Source: CAZSWR01 sp964610885 (GTDB lineage: Bacteria; Bacteroidota; Ignavibacteria; Kapaibacteriales; UBA2268). From it: a DNA stretch of 6,668 nt. The notes below the pieces were generated by a model that did no database searches, had not been told where the DNA came from, and worked only from the letters and a program-made list of their open reading frames with translations. The position numbers and the translations under genes are program-made. Shown here piece by piece: positions 1-5,355 of the stretch (position 1 is the first letter of the stretch; each line of letters opens with the position of its first letter). The stretch covers positions 1 through 6,668 of the forward strand of contig CAZSWR010000132.1 of NCBI GenBank assembly GCA_964610885.1. Direction: 5' to 3'.

Positions 1-26
1 CAAGAATACAAGGAAAACAGTTACAA

Positions 27-1973
27 ATGAGTAATCAAAGATTCTTTAAAAAATATTTACCTGCGATAATATCTACATTTTCTTTTGTAATATTTTGTGT
101 TTCCATTTTGAAGTATAACCAATACAACAGCAATGAGAACGAAAAGGATTGGAAGAGTCGGGTCCAAGAAACGCTCATTTCCAAAAGAACTCAAATTGAG
201 AAAGCACTTTATTCAAGGTTGTATTACACCAAAGGAATCGCTGCAAATGTTTCGATCGATCCGAATATTAATACTGCAAAATTCGACGAGCTTGCTCACT
301 GTTTGATAAACAACGATTCGGTTATTTGTACTATGTCCTTAGAAAAAGACTGTATTATTTCCGCAGTATATCCGTACAAAGGACACGAAAGCGCAATCGG
401 ACTTAACCTATTGGCTAACCCCGAAAGGAAAAAAATCGTCGAAAACGTAATTGTAACCAAGAAGACCTACGTCGCCGGCCCACTCGATTTGGTCGAGGGC
501 GGAATTGGGTTCATCAGCTATACGCCGATTTTCATCAACAACAAAAGCGACAGCTCGATTTTTTGGGGGCTTACCGACATAGTAATTTATCGCGACAAAT
601 TGTTCAACGAGATAAATCTGTACCCTCAGGACGAACACTATAAATTTGCACTAAAGGGCAAAGACGGGAGCGGAGCCACGGGAGAGTGTTTTTGGGGCGA
701 TTCGACTATATTTAGCTCCAACCCAATTTCGATTGAAATATCGCTTCCGACCGGTTCGTGGCAATTCTATTGCGTTCCAATTAACGGCTGGGGTACTGAT
801 ACAGACAAGACCACAACCCTATTCGTCTTGCTATACATTAGTGCTGCCCTGATTAGCATTCTGATTTGGTTGCTGTCCAAAGCAATGTTAAAAATTCGGA
901 ACAACGAACGCGAGCTTACAGCACTTTTCGGCGCAATGCGCGACCTGGTGATTGAATACGATGCCAATGGCGTTCATAGGCAAGTAGTTGAAACAAATGA
1001 AAACCTACTGAGCAAGCACAAAGACGAAGTGATCGGCAAATCAATCTTCGAATTATTTGACCAGCCAACAGCTGAAATCATATTAAGTGGCATTCGTAAA
1101 TGTTTGAATACAAAAGAGCTTGCTATTGTCAATTATTCTTTGGTGATTAATAATCGAACCAGATTCTTCGAAGCACGAATTTCGAACCTGTCCAACAATT
1201 CGGTGATTTTCGTAGCATACGATATTACCAAGCGGAAAGAAAATGAGGAAAGAATCAAATCAAACAATAAAGAATTGAAAGGACTCAATGCCACAAAAGA
1301 TAAATTCTTCTCAATAATTGCCCACGATTTGAGGAATCCTTTGGGCAATTTCAAGCTTATCTCAAATCTATTGGCTGATTCTTATGACGATCTGGACGAA
1401 AACGAAAAAAAAGAGTTTTTAGTGATGATGAAAGACTCATCGAACAATATATACGATTTGTTGAATAATCTGCTTGAATGGTCCCGCTCCCAACGAGGAG
1501 ATCTTAAACTTTATCCTATCGACGTCGAAATAAATGATATTGCGGCAAATTGCATACAACTACTTTCGCCTCTTGCAAATGCTAAAGAAATCAGTTTAAT
1601 CAATCGTATTCCCGACCATACAAATATCACAGCAGACCTTAATCTGCTGACCGTTGTCGTGAGGAATCTAATCTCGAACGCTATCAAATTCACTCCTGTG
1701 GGCGGCGAGATTTCTGTCGTCGCCGAAAGGCAAGGTAAGGAATTACTTGTCTCCGTCATAGACAATGGCATTGGTATGACTCAAGAGACAATTGCCAAAC
1801 TTTTCAGGATAGATGTCAATATAACAACGATTGGAACATCGCAAGAAAAAGGCACAGGCTTGGGATTGATACTTTGCAAAGAATTCGTAGAAAAGCATGG
1901 CGGTAGGATTTGGGCCGAAAGCGAACCCGACAAAGGAAGCAAGTTTATATTCTCTCTGCCTATGTCCAAATAA
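27..1973 (+). CDS. CHASE-PAS sensor histidine kinase
   Basis: Inner-membrane sensor kinase that should autophosphorylate on a histidine in response to an extracytoplasmic ligand and pass the phosphate to a response regulator. Visible in order: a first membrane segment (about residues 10-30); an extracytoplasmic region with the CHASE signature (about 66-235, including VYPYKGHESAIGLNL, GPLDLVEGG and FWGLTDIVI); a second membrane segment (about 264-285); a PAS domain (about 295-402); HisKA with phosphoacceptor H433 in IIAHDLRNPL; and HATPase_c with N box RNLISNAIKF (546-555), G1 box DNGIGM (579-584) and G2 box KGTGLGL (608-614). No receiver domain follows. The ATG is preceded by AAGGAA at 10-15, a long but usable spacing. 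The ligand is not readable from sequence; CHASE domains in other proteins bind small molecules such as cytokinins. No response regulator lies in the window, so its partner is unknown. The gene is markedly more AT-rich than the genes to its right. Confidence 0.95.
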   Translation: MSNQRFFKKYLPAIISTFSFVIFCVSILKYNQYNSNENEKDWKSRVQETLISKRTQIEKALYSRLYYTKGIAANVSIDPNINTAKFDELAHCLINNDSVICTMSLEKDCIISAVYPYKGHESAIGLNLLANPERKKIVENVIVTKKTYVAGPLDLVEGGIGFISYTPIFINNKSDSSIFWGLTDIVIYRDKLFNEINLYPQDEHYKFALKGKDGSGATGECFWGDSTIFSSNPISIEISLPTGSWQFYCVPINGWGTDTDKTTTLFVLLYISAALISILIWLLSKAMLKIRNNERELTALFGAMRDLVIEYDANGVHRQVVETNENLLSKHKDEVIGKSIFELFDQPTAEIILSGIRKCLNTKELAIVNYSLVINNRTRFFEARISNLSNNSVIFVAYDITKRKENEERIKSNNKELKGLNATKDKFFSIIAHDLRNPLGNFKLISNLLADSYDDLDENEKKEFLVMMKDSSNNIYDLLNNLLEWSRSQRGDLKLYPIDVEINDIAANCIQLLSPLANAKEISLINRIPDHTNITADLNLLTVVVRNLISNAIKFTPVGGEISVVAERQGKELLVSVIDNGIGMTQETIAKLFRIDVNITTIGTSQEKGTGLGLILCKEFVEKHGGRIWAESEPDKGSKFIFSLPMSK

Positions 1974-1996
1974 TGAAAGTACTTACATTTATTCAA

Positions 1997-2031
1997 ATTA
2001 GGGAAATGTACTCAGGTTCATCATCCCTAAT
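1997..2031. terminator. Imperfect inverted repeat between convergent genes, possible two-way terminator
   Basis: ATTAGGGA (1997-2004) is exactly complementary to TCCCTAAT (2024-2031). Inside, ATG (2006-2008) pairs with CAT (2019-2021), and after one T/T mismatch AC (2010-2011) pairs with GT (2016-2017), closing a TCAG loop. The element sits 24 nt after the kinase stop and about 75 nt past the dprA stop on the other strand. That is where transcripts from both sides would end. There is no T-run after either arm, so it is not a textbook Rho-independent terminator; it may instead be a 3'-end structure or a protein site. Nothing else in 1974-2106 looks like a gene. Confidence 0.4.
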
Positions 2032-2106
2032 AGCCGTTGCGCTGCCCACAAGGAATAAAGTTGCTGACGCCACCTCAAGTGTTCGCAAGATTCACTAATC
2101 ATACAA

Positions 2107-3222
2107 TCACTGCACTCGGATATAATGTTTGCCGGGCAATTGCCTGATCGTATTGTTGAACTCCATCTTCAGTAGCACAACAAGCAACTCCGATATTTCC
2201 ACTTCGGTTCGGAGCGAAAGCTCATCGATATGGATCGGGTCGAAGCTGATCGCATCGTACACAGTTTTTTCGGTTTTCGTAGCGAAGTGGATCTCGCAAT
2301 TTGCCGAATTGGCCCTATGTTTCGACTTGTCGTCGAGCAGCCCCAGGGTCTCGAGTATGTCGTTCGGCTCGGTGGTTGGCTGGGCCATATTCTTTTTGAT
2401 GAGCATATTGCAGCCAGAACTTTTCTCGTCGGTGATCCTCCCGGGGACGGCGAATAGTTCTCTGTTTTGGTCGAAGGCGAATTGCGCCGTGATGAGCGCC
2501 CCGCCCTTGGAGCGGCTTTCGACGACGAGCGCAGCGCGAGAAATTCCGCTGACGATCCGGTTCCTCCGTGGGAAATATGCCGGCCGGGCCACTGTCCCGA
2601 AAGAGTATTCAGTGATGACTGCGCCGCCCGACTCGACAATTTCGTCGGCAACTTTTTGCGATTCCTGTGGCGAAATCCTGTCCAAACCGGAGGCAATGAC
2701 TGCATAGGTTCTCCCGCCGGCTTTCATTGCGGCGTAATGGGCCGCGCGGTCAATTCCATATGCCATTCCGCTCGTTACGATTGCTCCGGCCCTGGCGAAC
2801 GCTTCGGCGTATCTTTCGGTGGTCAGCTTGCCATAATTAGTTGCCAGCCGAGTACCGACGACCGCAATCGAATTCGCCGACGGGTCGGACAATTCCCCCC
2901 GAACATAGAGAATCAGCGGCGGATACTCGATATCCTTCAGCATAAACGGGTACTCCGGGGACCAATAACTGATCACACGGCAGTTGCTTGCTGCGGCTGA
3001 TTCCATCTGGCGGCGTGCGAAATTTCTGGCCGATTCAATGGGCGAATCGAACATCGCCTCGGGCATGATTCGCGCTGCAATTTCCGGCGCCATCGGCAGG
3101 GACAGAAATTCATCGAAAGACGAATGCCGGGCAACGATGTCCCGCACGATAGTCGAGGTCAGGTTCTTCACGCATATCAACGACAATACGTCTTCGGCTT
3201 CCCAGTTGTTTATCCTGTTCAT
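2107..3222 (-). CDS. dprA: DNA-processing protein DprA (Smf)
   Basis: Cytoplasmic protein that binds incoming single-stranded DNA and loads RecA during natural transformation; it is also widespread in bacteria not known to be competent. The 371-residue product has an N-terminal helical/HhH-like region (about 5-60), a Rossmann-like DprA core (about 80-290) and a C-terminal winged-helix domain (about 312-371). Core motifs are VVGTR (121-125), SGMAYGIDRAAH (151-162), ASGLD (177-181), FPRRNRIVSG (217-226), GALITAQFA (241-249), AVPG (258-261) and SGCNMLIK (269-276). I chose the ATG at 3222 because homology begins there (MNRINNWEAEDVLSL). The frame stays open to 3330, but the extra 36 residues are Phe/Ile-rich, look like translated AT-rich spacer and would overlap the promoter of the divergent gene. 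No strong ribosome-binding site is seen; only GGAT lies just upstream. The gene converges with the kinase gene and diverges from the glycosyltransferase gene. Confidence 0.95.
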   Translation of the reverse strand: MNRINNWEAEDVLSLICVKNLTSTIVRDIVARHSSFDEFLSLPMAPEIAARIMPEAMFDSPIESARNFARRQMESAAASNCRVISYWSPEYPFMLKDIEYPPLILYVRGELSDPSANSIAVVGTRLATNYGKLTTERYAEAFARAGAIVTSGMAYGIDRAAHYAAMKAGGRTYAVIASGLDRISPQESQKVADEIVESGGAVITEYSFGTVARPAYFPRRNRIVSGISRAALVVESRSKGGALITAQFAFDQNRELFAVPGRITDEKSSGCNMLIKKNMAQPTTEPNDILETLGLLDDKSKHRANSANCEIHFATKTEKTVYDAISFDPIHIDELSLRTEVEISELLVVLLKMEFNNTIRQLPGKHYIRVQ

Positions 3223-3286
3223 ACGTATCCAGATAGAAAATTTCAAAATGACAAAATAATGGAAATAGTTTATAAATAAAAGTGAT

Positions 3287-3320
3287 TTTGCAATTTTTCC
3301 GAAAAATGAAGTTATTTTTG
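3287..3320 (+). promoter_or_regulatory. Candidate Bacteroidetes-type promoter for the glycosyltransferase gene
   Basis: TTTG at 3287-3290 and TATTTTTG at 3313-3320 match the Bacteroidetes -33 (TTTG/TTG) and -7 (TAnnTTTG) elements, 22 nt apart. That lies within the looser spacing reported for this group, though longer than the common 19 or so. Transcription would start near 3326-3330 and leave a leader of about 50 nt. The AT-rich background raises the chance of a random match. Confidence 0.45.
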
Positions 3321-3330
3321 TATTAAGCAC

Positions 3331-3349
3331 TTTCGCTTCGTGGGCGAAA
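3331..3349 (+). promoter_or_regulatory. Short hairpin in the glycosyltransferase leader
   Basis: TTTCGC (3331-3336) and GCGAAA (3344-3349) form a perfect 6-bp stem around a 7-nt loop, 29 nt before the TTG start. No T-run follows, so it is unlikely to be a terminator. If the promoter at 3287-3320 is real, the hairpin lies at the extreme 5' end of the mRNA. There it could protect the transcript or, as DNA, act as a small operator over the start site. A chance repeat is also possible. Confidence 0.3.
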
Positions 3350-3368
3350 TGCTGTAGTGTTGTTTTAT

Positions 3369-3381
3369 AAGGAATTGCTTG
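3369..3381 (+). promoter_or_regulatory. Ribosome-binding site fixing a TTG start
   Basis: AAGGA at 3369-3373 stands 5 nt before TTG at 3379-3381. An in-frame TAG at 3355-3357 closes the frame upstream. No ATG or GTG lies between the stop and the conserved N-terminal strand (KPKILFLTARLPYP), so TTG is the only reasonable start. Confidence 0.75.
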
Positions 3382-4581
3382 GATAAGAAGCCGAAAATAT
3401 TATTTCTCACTGCCCGACTACCGTATCCATTGGTGGGCGGCGACCGCGTGAAACCGTATTATTTGTTGAAATACCTAGCCGAGCGTTTCGATGTAACTCT
3501 GCTTACCTTCTCGCAGGGGCGCCACTACCGTACCGAATACGTCGAACACATCGAATCGATGGGCATCGCCGTCAGGGTGGTCCGTGTCAATCCCATCCGA
3601 GCTGGCCTGACCGCACTGCTGAACGCATACCGCTTCCCTTTGGAGATTGGGTATTATTACAGCAAAGAGTATCGTTCCCAAGTGGAACAAATACTCTCTC
3701 AGGGCGGATTTTGCCTCGGTTTTTCATTCTTTATGCGCACCGCCGAGTACTTGAAGGACCGGCCCGAGCCGATGAAAAAAGTGCTCATCGCCGAGGACTG
3801 CCGCACTCTGTACCAAATGCGCTCTTCGGCCGGGAACACGAGTTTGCTCCAGCGGGCCGTTCGGGCTTTCGAGCGGAACCGGCTCAGGAAATACGAACCG
3901 GAGATTGTTAATCATTTCGATGCAGTAACTTTCGTAACAGATACGGATATCGAAGCGATGCGCGAGATGAACCCACGCGGCAATTACTTTCTGCTCTCGA
4001 ACGGATTTGACAGCAAACGCTTTTCGTCGGGCGCAAGCGGAGAGCCACGCGAGGGAGTGCTGTTCTGCGGGAAGCTGGACGTGGCCGCGAATGCACTGAT
4101 GGCGGCGCGTTGCGTGGAGAAGATATTTCCGGCCGTTCGCCAGCGGATTCCCGATGCTCGGCTGACGATCGCCGGGGCAAACCCATCGAAATACCTTAAA
4201 AGGCGCGCAACGGAGCTGGGATTCGATCTCGTGGCCGATCCGCCGGACATGGCCGAATTGCTCCGCCGCTGCAAGGTGTTTCTGCATCCGCACACGGGCG
4301 GCTCGGGCATTCAAAACAAGTTGATCGAAGCAATGGCTTGCGGCGCACCGATCGTAACGACTCCGACCGGAGTGCAGGGAATTGTTTTCGAGAGTGGCGT
4401 CCACGGGCTGATTGCCGAATCAGACGAAGATTTGGCCCAACGTGTCGTCGAATTGCTCTCCGGCGGCACACAAGCGGCACAGCTCGGCGAGAGTGCCAGC
4501 CGATCGGCAAATGAGAATCACCGGTGGGAAAACGTATTTCGCGCATTCGATGTTTTGATTGAAAAGATGATTGGCAAATAA
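3379..4581 (+). CDS. GT4-type glycosyltransferase for surface polysaccharide
   Basis: Predicted retaining glycosyltransferase of the GT-B fold, GT4 type, acting on the cytoplasmic face of the membrane to transfer a sugar from a nucleotide-sugar donor. The N-terminal half begins with KILFLTARLPYPLVGGDRVK (6-25), the glycine-rich acceptor-side loop seen in GT4 relatives such as the PEP-CTERM/exosortase-associated family. A linking strand reads FLLSNGFD (204-211). The donor half has VLFCGKLD (227-234), LTIAGANPS (262-270) and GSGIQNKLIEAMACGAPIV (308-326). The last is the nucleotide-sugar binding region, with E317 as the second glutamate of the E-x7-E pattern; the first position is S309, as in the GIQNK subgroup. 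There is no signal peptide or membrane segment. At 400 residues it is normal length. It starts with TTG and is followed 76 nt later by the GmhB-like gene. Donor and acceptor cannot be read from the sequence. Confidence 0.85.
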   Translation: MDKKPKILFLTARLPYPLVGGDRVKPYYLLKYLAERFDVTLLTFSQGRHYRTEYVEHIESMGIAVRVVRVNPIRAGLTALLNAYRFPLEIGYYYSKEYRSQVEQILSQGGFCLGFSFFMRTAEYLKDRPEPMKKVLIAEDCRTLYQMRSSAGNTSLLQRAVRAFERNRLRKYEPEIVNHFDAVTFVTDTDIEAMREMNPRGNYFLLSNGFDSKRFSSGASGEPREGVLFCGKLDVAANALMAARCVEKIFPAVRQRIPDARLTIAGANPSKYLKRRATELGFDLVADPPDMAELLRRCKVFLHPHTGGSGIQNKLIEAMACGAPIVTTPTGVQGIVFESGVHGLIAESDEDLAQRVVELLSGGTQAAQLGESASRSANENHRWENVFRAFDVLIEKMIGK

Positions 4582-4657
4582 AACGCAAATAGCTTGGACC
4601 CGATGAATATGGAAATAAAGTATATAGCTTGTAATAGATAATTGATTTGGAATTGGA

Positions 4658-5206
4658 ATGACAAAAGCAATATTTTTCGACCGCGACGGAGTGGTAAATT
4701 ATAGATTAGTGAAGGACTACGTCAAATCGGCAGACGAATTCCATTTTTTGCCCGATTTCTTCGACTTCTTCCGAAATATTAAAAAAGCCGGCTACCTGGC
4801 CGTACTCGTAACGAATCAGCAATCTGTCGGCAAAGGAATTATGACCGAGGCCGAACTCTGCGAGATTTTCGACCACATGCAACGCGAAATCAGGAAATCG
4901 ACAGGATTCGCCTTCGATGATATTTACTACTGCACTGCGCTCAGCTCCGCCGGCAGCCCAGACCGGAAGCCAAACCCGGGAATGCTGCTGAAAGCAATCG
5001 AGAAATGGGACATTGACCGCGGGCAATCGTGGATGGTTGGCGATCGCGGTTCGGACGCCCAGGCCGGGGCGAATGCCGGCGTGCGCTCGATTATGATCGG
5101 GAACTCGCCCGAAGATGAGAAATCTTTGGCAAACGTTAGCTTCCTGAATTTCGATGAAGTGTGGAAATGGTTCGAATCGGAAATGAACTGTGCCAGCTCG
5201 AGCTAA
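4658..5206 (+). CDS. gmhB: GmhB-like HAD-IIIA phosphatase, zinc loop lost
   Basis: Cytoplasmic HAD phosphatase. Its closest recognisable family is D-glycero-D-manno-heptose 1,7-bisphosphate 7-phosphatase, which removes the 7-phosphate on the way to ADP- or GDP-heptose for LPS core or surface glycans. Motif I is FFDRDGVVN with nucleophile D8 and acid D10; motif II is VTNQQSVGKG with T52; motif III is K104 in DRKPNPGML; motif IV is MVGDRGSDAQAG with D129 and D133. The 182-residue length fits the family. Typical GmhB and HisB-N proteins hold a zinc ion with a Cys-x-His...Cys-x-Cys loop just before the RKP lysine. Here the segment YCTALSSAGSPDRKP keeps only C92, so the zinc site is absent. The substrate is therefore less certain: a heptose bisphosphate or another sugar phosphate. 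The ATG has a weak GG-rich upstream site. It sits between two surface-sugar genes, which supports a glycan role. Confidence 0.75.
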   Translation: MTKAIFFDRDGVVNYRLVKDYVKSADEFHFLPDFFDFFRNIKKAGYLAVLVTNQQSVGKGIMTEAELCEIFDHMQREIRKSTGFAFDDIYYCTALSSAGSPDRKPNPGMLLKAIEKWDIDRGQSWMVGDRGSDAQAGANAGVRSIMIGNSPEDEKSLANVSFLNFDEVWKWFESEMNCASSS

Positions 5207-5237
5207 TTCTCATGGAATAAGCACAAGACGCGATCGT

Positions 5238-5277
5238 AAAAAAATGTATTTTTTCTTTTAAAAAAAGAGTAAATTTG
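5238..5277 (+). promoter_or_regulatory. A/T tracts plus TAnnTTTG box ahead of ugd
   Basis: TAAATTTG at 5270-5277 matches the Bacteroidetes -7 box exactly. It is preceded by alternating tracts: A7 at 5238-5244, T6 at 5249-5254, T4 at 5256-5259 and A7 at 5260-5266. No clear TTG is present at -33, so the A/T tracts may act as an UP-like element instead. A start near 5284 would give a leader of about 70 nt. The low complexity makes a chance match plausible. Confidence 0.3.
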
Positions 5278-5339
5278 TAGTTGCCTTTTGCGAGTGTTCA
5301 TTCATTCGTTTCGTCGGGCAGTTAGAATCATGTATTATT

Positions 5340-5346
5340 AGGAAGG
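5340..5346 (+). promoter_or_regulatory. Ribosome-binding site of ugd
   Basis: AGGAAGG is the strongest Shine-Dalgarno-like sequence in the window and lies 9 nt before the ATG at 5356. It fixes that start over the out-of-frame ATG at 5349. Confidence 0.75.
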
Positions 5347-5355
5347 TAATGCGAT

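Noticed and set aside
2129..2707. A 192-codon open frame on the + strand, antisense to dprA, and further overlapping + frames up to 3000
   Set aside because: The opposite frame encodes unmistakable DprA motifs, and these frames show no recognisable protein pattern. They are frame shadows in a codon-biased gene.
3252..3293. Possible TAnnTTTG promoter for dprA on the - strand
   Set aside because: The best octamers (for example TTATTTTG at 3252-3259) each have a mismatch, and the nearest TTG is about 31 nt away, too far for a -33 box.
3724..4404. A 226-codon open frame on the - strand within the glycosyltransferase gene
   Set aside because: It is antisense to a clear GT4 protein, Cys/His/Arg-rich with no motif, and has no ribosome-binding site of note.
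4589..4631. Direct repeat of ATAGCTTG (4589-4596 and 4624-4631) in the gap before the phosphatase gene
   Set aside because: Two 8-nt copies 35 nt apart in AT-rich DNA are weak evidence, and no promoter pattern with proper spacing accompanies them.
5195..5204. Perfect 10-bp palindrome AGCTCGAGCT at the end of the phosphatase gene
   Set aside because: It lies within the Ser codons at the C-terminus, has no loop for a hairpin and is probably coincidental.
5330..5341. Three-codon ORF (ATG TAT TAT TAG) just before the ugd ribosome-binding site
   Set aside because: It has no ribosome-binding site of its own and is far too short to judge; likely chance.
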